A DNA stretch of 64,000 nucleotides, from positions 1 to 64,000 of the forward strand of contig CADBRV010000054.1 in assembly GCA_902797185.1 (NCBI GenBank), given 5' to 3'. The notes under the pieces were generated by a model. The model worked only from the letters and a program-made list of their open reading frames with translations. It was not told where the DNA came from and made no database searches. The position numbers and the translations under genes were made by a program. The DNA comes from an uncultured Lachnospiraceae bacterium (GTDB lineage: Bacteria > Bacillota > Clostridia > Lachnospirales > Lachnospiraceae). Positions 8,294 to 16,739 of the stretch are shown one piece after another (within the stretch, counting starts at the first letter, position 1; every line of letters starts with the position of its first letter).

Positions 8294-9754
8294 CTATTTT
8301 TCTTCCTTTACCTTTGCAAGCTTTTTGGCCAGCTCTTTCTTTTCTTCAAACTGTCCCTGCCTGGTGATCATAATTTTCTGTGCCTGCGGCGATCCTGCTC
8401 CATGGAGGGATTCGGTCAGATATCCTACTGCCGATGTCCCGAGGGCAAGGTTTTCACAAAGCCTTAAAACACGAAGCCTGTCTTCCGCGTCCACATTATG
8501 GCCTACCAGGTACTTCTCGATATATTTACCGATATCTTTGCTCCTTAAGTCCGCTTCGGAAGGAGCCGTGACCATAATGCCACCGGCGATATCTTCCATT
8601 AACCGAATAATCTCAAAGGGGTACCGGGTAACATTTAATTTGCAGACATTTGCAAGCAGGAGATCCACCATATAGTTTCCGGCTTCCGTCTTCCATCCTT
8701 CTGTCCCGGATGCAATCCCGCACGCATAAAGCTGCTCATTGAGCTGCGTCATTTCCACCAGCTTGTCCTTTACATGGTTTGCCTTTTCAATGCCGTTATA
8801 CTCCGCCATCAAACTGGCTGCCCCAATTACGACGTCTCCCACACCGCTCTTACAGCCACCGTAACTATTTCTATGTCCGCCGGCAAAAAGCTCTACCAGC
8901 ATGCCTGCAAAATCCACTTCCCCATTCAAAAACAGGTTCTCTTTCGGAACAAAAACATGGTCGAAAACAACCATTGCCTCAACTCCGCCAAACCGGGTAT
9001 TTCCCGGGTCAATGTCTGCAAAAGCCTCCATTTTCCTTGTATCGCAGCTCTGCCTTCCAATAATCATGGTGATTCCGGGCGCATCCAGCGGAAGATGGAA
9101 ACCGACCGCATAATCTTCCTGTCCGGGACGCATAGCCTGTGTAGGAAGTACTACGACTTCATGGGCATTTGTAATGCCTGTCAAATGACACTTTGCGCCA
9201 TTTACAACCACGCCGTCAGGACGCCTTTCCACTACATGGAGATATAAGTCCGGGTCCTGCTGGTCGGAACCAATCTTGACCCCCCTGTCCCCTTTCGGGT
9301 CTGTCAAGGCACCCGCTATCACCAGGTCCTCATCCTGTACACGGATCATGAATTTTTTGAATCTTTCAAAATAATTCGTCCCGTATTTCTGGTCAATTTT
9401 ATAAGTGGTAGGATAAAGGGCGTTCGCCATATCTGTAATGACACAGCGCTGGAAACAGCTTCCTGTCACCCTCCCCATCAGCCTCTGCATTTTCGTTTTT
9501 TTATTCAGGTCTTCTGTGCTGTTGTAAATATGGTTAAAACGGTTGATCTTATGCCCCGTCAGTTGGGAAGTAGCCGTCATGATATCTTCATACTGCGGAT
9601 CCAATGCCAATTCATATGTTTTTTCCAGGCACTTCCTGGACGGGATGAGAAGCGGATGATGGATCGGGTCTTCGATTTTTTCTCCCTGGAACCAGATATT
9701 CCGTTTCATTGCCGCCAGCGAATCAACGTATTCCTGCACTGTCTTTAATGCCAT
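8294..9754 (-). CDS. abfD: 4-hydroxybutyryl-CoA dehydratase / vinylacetyl-CoA isomerase homologue
   Basis: This 486-residue flavoprotein of the 4-hydroxybutyryl-CoA dehydratase family has the four ligands known to bind the [4Fe-4S] cluster in the clostridial enzyme: C100 and C104 (SCFQRC), H294 and C301 (GGHRNSYGGC). The known reaction is the radical dehydration of 4-hydroxybutyryl-CoA to crotonyl-CoA, with vinylacetyl-CoA isomerisation. The acyl-CoA dehydrogenase-like fold is consistent (HLTGITNAHE near 190). No 4-hydroxybutyrate dehydrogenase or dedicated 4-hydroxybutyrate CoA-transferase is nearby, so the substrate in this operon may differ. Family assignment is strong, exact substrate open. 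Confidence 0.9.
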   Translation of the reverse strand: MALKTVQEYVDSLAAMKRNIWFQGEKIEDPIHHPLLIPSRKCLEKTYELALDPQYEDIMTATSQLTGHKINRFNHIYNSTEDLNKKTKMQRLMGRVTGSCFQRCVITDMANALYPTTYKIDQKYGTNYFERFKKFMIRVQDEDLVIAGALTDPKGDRGVKIGSDQQDPDLYLHVVERRPDGVVVNGAKCHLTGITNAHEVVVLPTQAMRPGQEDYAVGFHLPLDAPGITMIIGRQSCDTRKMEAFADIDPGNTRFGGVEAMVVFDHVFVPKENLFLNGEVDFAGMLVELFAGGHRNSYGGCKSGVGDVVIGAASLMAEYNGIEKANHVKDKLVEMTQLNEQLYACGIASGTEGWKTEAGNYMVDLLLANVCKLNVTRYPFEIIRLMEDIAGGIMVTAPSEADLRSKDIGKYIEKYLVGHNVDAEDRLRVLRLCENLALGTSAVGYLTESLHGAGSPQAQKIMITRQGQFEEKKELAKKLAKVKEEK

Positions 9755-9771
9755 GTCTAATACCTCCCTTC

Positions 9772-10908
9772 CTATTTCAGGCCAAGCGACCTGGCGATAA
9801 CCATCTTCTGGATGGCATTGGCGCCTTCATAGATCTGTGTGATTTTGGCGTCACGCATCATCCTCTCTACCGGATACTCCCTCGTATATCCATATCCTCC
9901 GTGATACTGGACACATTCTGTCGTCGTTTCCATCGCGGTATCGGATGCGTAAAGCTTCGCCATAGCAGCCTCGGTGCTAAATGCCTTTCCTTCATCTTTC
10001 AAACCTGCCGCACGCCAAATCAGCAGCCTGGCCGCGTCAACCTTTGTCTGCAGATAGGCAAGGCCGAACTGGACATCCTGGAACTGGGAAAGCCTTTTTC
10101 CAAACTGCTCCCTTTCTTTGACATATTCATATGTCACGTCCAATGCGCCTTGCGCAATTCCGACTGCCTGCGTACCCATACAGATCCTCCCGGTATCCAG
10201 CGATGTAAGGGCGACTTTCATTCCCTTTCCAACTTCTCCGAGTACCTGGCTGTCCGGTACAAAACAATTATCCAGGATAATTTCAGCTGTCAGCGAGCCA
10301 TGAATCCCCATCTTATGGATCTCCCGGCCAACAGAAAAGCCTTTTGCGTCTTTATCAACGATAAAGGCCGTGAATTCTTTTTTCCCTTTTTCATTCATTC
10401 CGGTGACAGCGACAATAATGTTAAAATCATTCGCCGGAGCGCTGGAAATAAACATTTTCGCCCCATTCAGGACATAGCCTCCATCTACCTTCACGGCTTT
10501 GGTCGCCATGCCATTGGAATCTGAACCTGCATTCGCCTCTGTCATGGCGAATCCCATCAAATGTCCTTGCACGGTAAGTGGAAGATACTTCGCTTTCTGT
10601 TCTTCTGTGCCGAACTGGCTTACACATGCCATCGCAACCGTGTGGGTGGAAATAATGCTGGACGTGGCACCGCATACCTTTGCTACTTCTTCGTTTGCCA
10701 AGATAAATGAGAGAAAGTCTGTCCCTGCGCCTCCATATTCTTCCGGAAGCCAACATCCCAGGATTCCTGCATCTGCTAATTCTTCGATATTCGCAGTCGG
10801 GAATTCCTCCTTCTCATCATAATCAGCTGCCCTGTCCTTGAAGCTTTTCTGTGCGAGGTCCCTTGCCAGGTCACGGATCATGACCTGGTCTTCTGTCAGC
10901 TGAAACAT
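9772..10908 (-). CDS. Acyl-CoA dehydrogenase
   Basis: Third acyl-CoA dehydrogenase, 378 residues. It has [14 protein letters not shown] near 125 and IYEGANAIQ near the end with the catalytic Glu; the ANAIQ variant differs from the TSE(V/I)Q of its two paralogues. The ATG is 128 bp downstream of the dihydropyrimidinase stop, across a strong hairpin (10979-11015). It is the dehydrogenase closest to the ring-opening genes, so it may act on the first enoyl-CoA of the pathway. Substrate unknown. Confidence 0.92.
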   Translation of the reverse strand: MFQLTEDQVMIRDLARDLAQKSFKDRAADYDEKEEFPTANIEELADAGILGCWLPEEYGGAGTDFLSFILANEEVAKVCGATSSIISTHTVAMACVSQFGTEEQKAKYLPLTVQGHLMGFAMTEANAGSDSNGMATKAVKVDGGYVLNGAKMFISSAPANDFNIIVAVTGMNEKGKKEFTAFIVDKDAKGFSVGREIHKMGIHGSLTAEIILDNCFVPDSQVLGEVGKGMKVALTSLDTGRICMGTQAVGIAQGALDVTYEYVKEREQFGKRLSQFQDVQFGLAYLQTKVDAARLLIWRAAGLKDEGKAFSTEAAMAKLYASDTAMETTTECVQYHGGYGYTREYPVERMMRDAKITQIYEGANAIQKMVIARSLGLK

Positions 10909-10978
10909 ATCCTTGCCTCCTTAAAATCTATCGTCTGCTCTTCCTTAAAAAATTTACCGGAAGTTTTTTTCTTATTAT

Positions 10979-11015
10979 CTATCCGGCAAAGCCCTAAAAA
11001 TGCTTTGCCGGATAG
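10979..11015 (-). other. Intercistronic hairpin between dihydropyrimidinase and acyl-CoA dehydrogenase genes
   Basis: CTATCCGGCAAAG at 10979-10991 pairs perfectly with 11003-11015 over 13 bp with an 11-base loop. No T-run follows on the coding strand, so it is not a typical terminator. It could stabilise or define processed mRNA segments, or cause partial attenuation. Confidence 0.55.
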
Positions 11016-11036
11016 GGGCATCGAAACCCTCTTGAG

Positions 11037-12440
11037 TTAGAGAAGAGGTCCATTGAAACTTAACTTATGGCATCTAACCAGCCTGCCCTGCCCACGGCCG
11101 CCAAGGAACTCCCCATCCTTAAATACAAGGTTCCCTCTGCTATACGTAGCAACCGGGTAGCCCTTTAAATGGAGCCCTTCCCAAATTGTATGGTCCGTAG
11201 CGCCATGCATGGCACTATTTGTAACAGTAAAATCTTTTTCCGGATCATAGATCACAATATCGGCATCCAATCCTACCCGGATGGCGCCCTTTTGATCATC
11301 CAGTCCAAATAATTTAGACGGGTTAGTAGAACAAAGTTCCACTACCCTTGAGAAAGAAATCCTTCCCTGGTTTGCTTCCGAAAGCATATATGGGTACATA
11401 TTTTCGATACCCGCGCATCCATTTGGAATCGTCGTAAAGTTTCCAGGCGTGCCATCTTTCTTGGTGATTCCCCAATCTTTTTCTGCTTTCGAGAACGGGC
11501 AGTGATCCGTTGCGACAACCGTAATATTGCCATTTTTCACGCCGCCCCAGATCGCATCTTGTGAAGCCTGGTTCTTCATTGGCGGGGAACAGACAAAATC
11601 CCTTCCTCTTTCCCTCTTGTACACTTCACTGGTAAAATGCAGGTATTGCGGGCATGTTTCAGCAAAAATCGGATATCCTTCATTTCTGGCTTCTGTTACT
11701 GCCTTCATCCCCATCTCATCTGCTAAATGGGCGATATATAAAGGAGCACCAGCCATTTTTGCAAGGTTCACGGCACGGACATCTGCCTCTCCCTCGACCA
11801 TTTCGTTTTTGGCCATGTAATGCCACCAGGCATCCGTTTTCCCTTCGGACAGGTATTTTTCAATCAGGACGTTATTGACATATTTATTTTCCGCATGTAC
11901 TCCGACAATTGCCCCGATCTCCCTTGCTTTCAGAAGGACCTTATAGAAAGAGCCGTCATCTACGCCGTAATCATAAACCATGAATACTTTAAAGGAGGGG
12001 ATCCCATAATCCACACACTCCTGCATGGATTCAATCATTCCTTCTGTAATGACATCGCTTACCGCCAGATGGAAAGAATAATCAATCGCACAGTCTTTTG
12101 ATGCAATGGCATCCCTGCGTTTGATTGCATCCAGCATATTCTCGGCATGTGCCTGGTTTACAAAATCAAAAACGGTCGTCGTGCCACCACACGCAGCAGA
12201 CCTGGTTCCTGTGTAATAATCATCTGATGAAATGGTTCCACCAAATTCCAGGAAAAGATGGGTATGGCCATCAATCGCTCCAGGAAGGACAAGCTTTCCT
12301 TCTGCATCCACTACTTCGTCAAACCCTGCCGGGTCCATATTCTGCTGGATCCTGAATATTTTTCCCTTGTCAACAGCAACATCTGCCTGATACATTTCTT
12401 TTGCTGTCACAATGGTTCCATTTTTAATTAATAAATCCAT
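11037..12440 (-). CDS. hydA: Dihydropyrimidinase (hydantoinase family cyclic amidohydrolase)
   Basis: Opens the ring of dihydrouracil, dihydrothymine or hydantoins to the N-carbamoyl amino acid. The 467 residues show the metal-binding DGHTHL near 57, a Lys for carbamylation in PSFKVFMVYD near 150, GVHAEN near 180, the IAHLA His near 237, and the catalytic ATDHCPF near 313. Length and motif order are those of D-hydantoinase/dihydropyrimidinase rather than allantoinase or dihydroorotase. It follows preT-preA in the operon, the order expected for reductive pyrimidine breakdown. A hydantoin as substrate is the main alternative. Confidence 0.93.
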   Translation of the reverse strand: MDLLIKNGTIVTAKEMYQADVAVDKGKIFRIQQNMDPAGFDEVVDAEGKLVLPGAIDGHTHLFLEFGGTISSDDYYTGTRSAACGGTTTVFDFVNQAHAENMLDAIKRRDAIASKDCAIDYSFHLAVSDVITEGMIESMQECVDYGIPSFKVFMVYDYGVDDGSFYKVLLKAREIGAIVGVHAENKYVNNVLIEKYLSEGKTDAWWHYMAKNEMVEGEADVRAVNLAKMAGAPLYIAHLADEMGMKAVTEARNEGYPIFAETCPQYLHFTSEVYKRERGRDFVCSPPMKNQASQDAIWGGVKNGNITVVATDHCPFSKAEKDWGITKKDGTPGNFTTIPNGCAGIENMYPYMLSEANQGRISFSRVVELCSTNPSKLFGLDDQKGAIRVGLDADIVIYDPEKDFTVTNSAMHGATDHTIWEGLHLKGYPVATYSRGNLVFKDGEFLGGRGQGRLVRCHKLSFNGPLL

Positions 12441-12481
12441 CTTGTACCTCCTTTCTCATAAAACGGGATTCGGAAAACAAG

Positions 12482-13747
12482 TTAATCAAAATTCTTTTTA
12501 TACACGATTTTTTCCGGTTTCGCGCCTTCATCAAATACCACTTCTCCAGGAGTGATACAATTGATGACCGGGCAGACCTTCTGGCACAGATGGCAGCCTA
12601 CACAGTTTTCTTCAATTAACTGCGGCCTGCGTTCCTCATCCAGCCATTTAATTGCCTGATGTCCGCCGTCGTAACACGAAACATAGCACCTTCCACATCC
12701 AATGCACTTGTCATGGTTAAATGCCGGATGGATTTTGAATGTCCTGGTAAACTGCGATGGAGAAACGATATTCGGCAGGGCCTTTCCAATAAAGTCGTCC
12801 AGCTTTTCAAATCCCTTTTCGTCCATCCAATACGAAAGGCCGGAAGTAATGTCATCAATGATCCTGTATCCATATTCCATAATCGAAGTACATACCTGGA
12901 TATTCGTTGCCCCAAGGAGCAGGTAGTCCACAGCATCTTCCCATGTATAGACGCCTCCAATACTGGAAATCGGGAAATCCTTAAGCCCGGGATTCTGTTT
13001 CATCTCACAAAGGAAACGAAGGCTTATAGGCTTTACGGCGCGTCCGGAAAGACCGGAAATCGCTGATTTTCCATTCACGACAGGTTCTGTTGTAAACAAG
13101 TCTTTATCCAAATCAATGATGGATTTTACCGTATTGATGGCAGACACTCCATCTGCCCCGCCGTTTTTTGCTGCCAAGGCCGATGGCACCATATTGGTGA
13201 TATTGGGCGTCATCTTGGTAATAACCTTAAGGCCGCTCCTTGCTGCCTTTTTTGCAACCCTGGTATACTGTTCCACCAGTGCCGGATTACACCCCACATC
13301 AGCTCCCATGTTGTCGCGTCCCATATGCGGACAGGACATATTTAATTCGACACCATCGATGCCTGCCTGTGCCACGCTCACTACCAGGTTGGTCCAATCC
13401 TCATCGCTTCCGCCCATGATCGTCGCGAAAATCCTGTGCTCCGGATAATGCTCTTTCAACCTGCGCATATAATCCAGGTTCTGTTCCATGGAGTTTTGGG
13501 AAGCGTGCTCACAGTTTTTAAACATCCCCCAGGACCTTCCGACATCTCCTTCCTCTACCCCGAAGATCGGGGAAATCTCATGTTCCGGAACAGAATCCTG
13601 GTTCTTGTAAAATACGCCGCCCCATCCTGCTTCGAACGCCTTTGAAATCATGTCGTAGTTATTCCCAACAGGAGAAGAAGCAAGGAAAAATGGGTTTAAG
13701 CATTTCACTCCTGCAAAATCAACAGATAAATCTTTCTTAAATGCCAT
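12482..13747 (-). CDS. preA: NAD-dependent dihydropyrimidine dehydrogenase, catalytic subunit
   Basis: FMN protein of the dihydroorotate dehydrogenase fold with a C-terminal ferredoxin domain. CIGCGRCYVSC near 343 and CVGCHLCQKVCPV near 378 bind two [4Fe-4S] clusters. The core has NMSCPHMGRDNMGADVGC near 165-185, KMTPNI and AINTVKS. With PreT it reduces uracil or thymine. ATG 13747 (GGGAG nine bases upstream, four bases after the preT stop) is chosen over the longer frame to 13840; 421 residues. The arrangement and sequence closely match E. coli PreA as I recall it. Confidence 0.94.
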   Translation of the reverse strand: MAFKKDLSVDFAGVKCLNPFFLASSPVGNNYDMISKAFEAGWGGVFYKNQDSVPEHEISPIFGVEEGDVGRSWGMFKNCEHASQNSMEQNLDYMRRLKEHYPEHRIFATIMGGSDEDWTNLVVSVAQAGIDGVELNMSCPHMGRDNMGADVGCNPALVEQYTRVAKKAARSGLKVITKMTPNITNMVPSALAAKNGGADGVSAINTVKSIIDLDKDLFTTEPVVNGKSAISGLSGRAVKPISLRFLCEMKQNPGLKDFPISSIGGVYTWEDAVDYLLLGATNIQVCTSIMEYGYRIIDDITSGLSYWMDEKGFEKLDDFIGKALPNIVSPSQFTRTFKIHPAFNHDKCIGCGRCYVSCYDGGHQAIKWLDEERRPQLIEENCVGCHLCQKVCPVINCITPGEVVFDEGAKPEKIVYKKNFD

Positions 13748-13751
13748 CTTC

Positions 13752-15011
13752 TCAGACTCCCTTCTTTTCCAAATAAGCGATGATCTCGGCCGCTGTAAGC
13801 TTTGCATCCGCAACTGCCTGGACGACTGTCTGTCCTCCATTTACAACATCTCCTGCCGCAAATACTTTTCCGCTTACAAAGCCATTCTCCTGCGCTTCAA
13901 TTGTGCCTTTCCCGCTGATCGGGAGGTCATCCAGAATATCTAATTTCTCTGCTTTCTGTCCAGTTGCAAAAACAAGCGTATCCGCACTGAGCGTCATCTT
14001 CGCTTCTTTATCCCTGAAACCAGCAGCCTCTACGATCTCAAGCTTTCCATTTCCTTTTGCGCTGACCGGATAGAAGCCCGTTGTAATGCCTACTCCAAGG
14101 GAAAGGGCATATTTCAGTTCATCCATATCAGCCGGCGCTTCTTCAATCGTACGCCTGTACATGATCCGCACATCTTCCGCTCCGAGAAGCTTTGCGGTAG
14201 TGGCACAGTCAACCGCCACGTCTCCCAAACCTACGACAATGACCGTTTTTCCCGCATGGAAGGCTTCTTTTTCCGTTCCTGCCTTTTTCAGATAATCCAC
14301 TGCGGAATAGACGCCCGGCAGGCCTGCCCCCTCGATCGAAGGAATTTTGGCATCCCAAAGGCCAGTGCCGACAAAAACAGCATCAAAGGGCTCCAGGTCT
14401 TCTCTTTTTACTTCATGTCCGAAAACGAACTGTACCCCGAGGTCCGCGATCAGCTGGATGTCATGGTCCACCACTTTCTGCGGCAGCCTGGACGGTACAA
14501 TGCCATAGGAAGCCATGCCGCCGGCCCTTTGTTCCCTTTCGAAAATAGTTACGCTGTAACCGGCTTTCGCAAGTTCCCTTGCACAGGTCAAAGATGCCGG
14601 ACCTGCGCCAATACATGCTACTTTTCCTTCTTTTTTCTCAGCAGGGGCTTTCACCACATGCATTTTAAAAGCTTCTTCCTGCTCGATCAGGAAACTCTGA
14701 ATTTTTCCGATACGGATCGGTTTATCAATCCCTGTCATAGAGCAAGCTCCCTGGCAGAGCTGGTCATATGGACAGACCTTTGCGCAGATCCCGCCAAGAG
14801 GGTTGTTTTCCCGGATGGTTTCTATCCCGCCCTTTACATTTCGAAACTTTAAAGCACGGATAAACCTTGCAGGATCTGTCCCGGCCGGGCATGCCTTGCT
14901 GCATGGCGCGTCATAACAAACAAGGCATCTGTTCGCTTCATCAAGAGCAGTCCTCAAGTTAAAGGGGCGCTCCGCTTCCTCCATGTACCCTTTTAATTCA
15001 ACTTTACTCAT
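13752..15011 (-). CDS. preT: NAD-dependent dihydropyrimidine dehydrogenase, flavoprotein subunit
   Basis: This 419-residue protein resembles the glutamate synthase small subunit. An N-terminal double [4Fe-4S] domain (CLVCYDAPCSKACPAG near 29-43, then CAKVCPYDQLCQGAC near 76) is followed by an FAD motif (GAGPASLTCARELA near 135) and an NAD(P) motif (GLGDVAVDCA near 258). It takes electrons from NAD(P)H and passes them to PreA. Its stop lies four bases before the preA start, as expected for subunits of one complex. Confidence 0.94.
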   Translation of the reverse strand: MSKVELKGYMEEAERPFNLRTALDEANRCLVCYDAPCSKACPAGTDPARFIRALKFRNVKGGIETIRENNPLGGICAKVCPYDQLCQGACSMTGIDKPIRIGKIQSFLIEQEEAFKMHVVKAPAEKKEGKVACIGAGPASLTCARELAKAGYSVTIFEREQRAGGMASYGIVPSRLPQKVVDHDIQLIADLGVQFVFGHEVKREDLEPFDAVFVGTGLWDAKIPSIEGAGLPGVYSAVDYLKKAGTEKEAFHAGKTVIVVGLGDVAVDCATTAKLLGAEDVRIMYRRTIEEAPADMDELKYALSLGVGITTGFYPVSAKGNGKLEIVEAAGFRDKEAKMTLSADTLVFATGQKAEKLDILDDLPISGKGTIEAQENGFVSGKVFAAGDVVNGGQTVVQAVADAKLTAAEIIAYLEKKGV

Positions 15012-15047
15012 TCGTTTTTCCTCATAATGCCTTTCGCAAGATATCGT

Positions 15048-15123
15048 GGCAGGATCACAGGATCCTGCCCAATATCTTTCCTGCTTCCTGCATCAGGCAA
15101 AATCTCTGCCGGATGCAGGAAGC
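15048..15123 (-). other. Two intercistronic hairpins between ygeY and preT
   Basis: GGCAGGATC (15048-15056) pairs with 15061-15069 over a 4-base loop. GCTTCCTGCATC (15083-15094) pairs with 15112-15123. Both stems are perfect and lack a T-run on the coding strand. They lie in the 137-bp gap between the ygeY stop and the preT start and could split or stabilise the long operon transcript. Confidence 0.5.
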
Positions 15124-15148
15124 GGACTCCATTTTCCGGAAACCTTTA

Positions 15149-16483
15149 TTAGAACTCAAGTTTCTTGAAATCTTCCTTGTCCAGCTGGGATGCTTCCAGG
15201 TAAATTGCCGCATTTCCAGCCATAGCCTTTTCAATTGCATCGATCCTGCACTTGTCATACGGGGTATGCGCATACAGTTCCTGCATGCCGGAATAACCGA
15301 TGGTCGGTTTCTTGTAATATCCTGCTGTCACAGCACAGTCTGTCGCAAAAGACCAGTATCCATACTGTACCGGCTGGCCTACATCCTCGAGCGCCCTTGC
15401 GCATGCCTGGGTAAACGGATGGTCTTTCTTGATTTTCCAGCCTTCGGTAAATTTATATCCGCTCATGACTTCGCCGGTGTAACAATGGTCCACATCCGGT
15501 TTCATCTCAACCGTTGCCTTAAACTCCGGATCTTCTGCCGCACACTCGTCGATCACTTTCTGCAGGATCTCCATCGCGCTCTCAACAGTCTCTCCCATCA
15601 TCGTCCTGCGGTCGAAGGACATCATGCACTTGTCCGGGACAATAGACAGCGCTCCCGGTGAGCACTCGATAATATTAAGGGAAATGGAAGCCTGCTCCAG
15701 CTCCCCCTCCGGATCCTTCGGAAGGTTCGGGATGACGTCATCACGGATCTTCTGGATAACCGGCAATGCCTTGTAAATTGCATTGATCCCATTCTGGGGG
15801 CAGCTTCCGTGGGCCGTCCTGCCATATGTGGTAAGAAGGTATTCAATCCTTCCCCTATGGCCAAGGTACAGCTTCAAACTGGTTGCCTCTGAGGAAACCA
15901 TGGCATCAAAATCCCATCCCTTTTCCGGGAAAGTATGCTTGATCATGTTGCGGGTTCCGGCATTCTGGCCGGATTCTTCATGTACCACTCCGGTATACAT
16001 GAAATTACCTTTGATTTTGTATCCCATTTCGCGCAGCTTCAGAAGGATTGCCCCAGCATAAATCTGGAAGCCATGCCCGCTCTTTACATCCGATGCTGCC
16101 CTTCCATGGATACATTCCGCCTTTTCTGTCTTTGTGTTGTCATCCAGGCACGCAACATCACAAACATCGATCTGGCCTCCATAAGGGTCATAGCCCTGCC
16201 AGTTATTCGGGTCGCCCGGATCTACGTGGTCCATGTGCGAGTTATACATGATCGTAGGACCAGGCTCATCGCCTTTGATAATTCCGATTACATTCCCATA
16301 CTTATCCCTGTAAACTTCGTCATATCCGAGCTTCTCCAGCTCAGCGATTACGACATTTGCCATATTCTCTTCTGTGCCGCTTACAGACGGCGTCTGGATC
16401 ATCTTCTGAATGAATTTTACGCAATCGTCTTTCATTTCCGCTGCAAGCTGGTTTACCAGTTTATAGGTTTTCTCGTCATACAT
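15149..16483 (-). CDS. ygeY: YgeY-type M20 family metallohydrolase
   Basis: This 444-residue M20 amidohydrolase/peptidase has a metal-site YNSHMDHVDPGD near 81, HGRAASDVKSGHG near 132, and HEESGQNAGT near 170 with the catalytic Glu pair. It matches the YgeY group often found beside hydantoinase and selenium-linked purine genes. M20 members also include N-carbamoyl amino acid amidohydrolases, so its likely task here is to remove the carbamoyl group from the ring-opened product. No other beta-ureidopropionase is present in the operon. The role is inferred from context. Confidence 0.88.
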   Translation of the reverse strand: MYDEKTYKLVNQLAAEMKDDCVKFIQKMIQTPSVSGTEENMANVVIAELEKLGYDEVYRDKYGNVIGIIKGDEPGPTIMYNSHMDHVDPGDPNNWQGYDPYGGQIDVCDVACLDDNTKTEKAECIHGRAASDVKSGHGFQIYAGAILLKLREMGYKIKGNFMYTGVVHEESGQNAGTRNMIKHTFPEKGWDFDAMVSSEATSLKLYLGHRGRIEYLLTTYGRTAHGSCPQNGINAIYKALPVIQKIRDDVIPNLPKDPEGELEQASISLNIIECSPGALSIVPDKCMMSFDRRTMMGETVESAMEILQKVIDECAAEDPEFKATVEMKPDVDHCYTGEVMSGYKFTEGWKIKKDHPFTQACARALEDVGQPVQYGYWSFATDCAVTAGYYKKPTIGYSGMQELYAHTPYDKCRIDAIEKAMAGNAAIYLEASQLDKEDFKKLEF

Positions 16484-16560
16484 ATTTATGCCTCTCTTTT
16501 TCCTTCAGGACCTGCTTTTGGCAAATTCCAAATATGGCAGATGACAAAAGCCGGCTTTCC

Positions 16561-16739
16561 AACTATCCAGATCCTGCACAGGCCCTATCTTCTAAAACCT
16601 TCAAGATACGGGCCAGGCGTCCGCTTCAAAAAGCTCCAGTACCCGGATCTGGCCTCTGCTTCAAATAATTTCAGGATCCAAGACAAGCCTTCGCTCCAAA
16701 CATCCTTCCGTATCCGGATCAAGCCTCTGCTTCTTCAAA
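16561..16739. repeat. Degenerate tandem array with a 35-bp period at the end of the NCS1 gene
   Basis: Units at 16561-16595, 16596-16630, 16631-16665 and 16666-16700 are each exactly 35 bp, and a 39-bp unit at 16701-16739 contains the last codons and TGA of the permease gene. On the plus strand several units share an (A/C)CGGATC or GGATC core and an end like CTTCAAA. Similarity fades away from the gene. The remainder of the gap to ygeY (16484-16560) shows weaker traces only. Confidence 0.7.

Noticed and set aside
11037-16483. Purine or allantoin breakdown cluster (YgeY, hydantoinase)
   Set aside because: No xanthine dehydrogenase, SsnA, YgeW or diaminopropionate lyase genes are present; PreTA points to pyrimidine-like rings.
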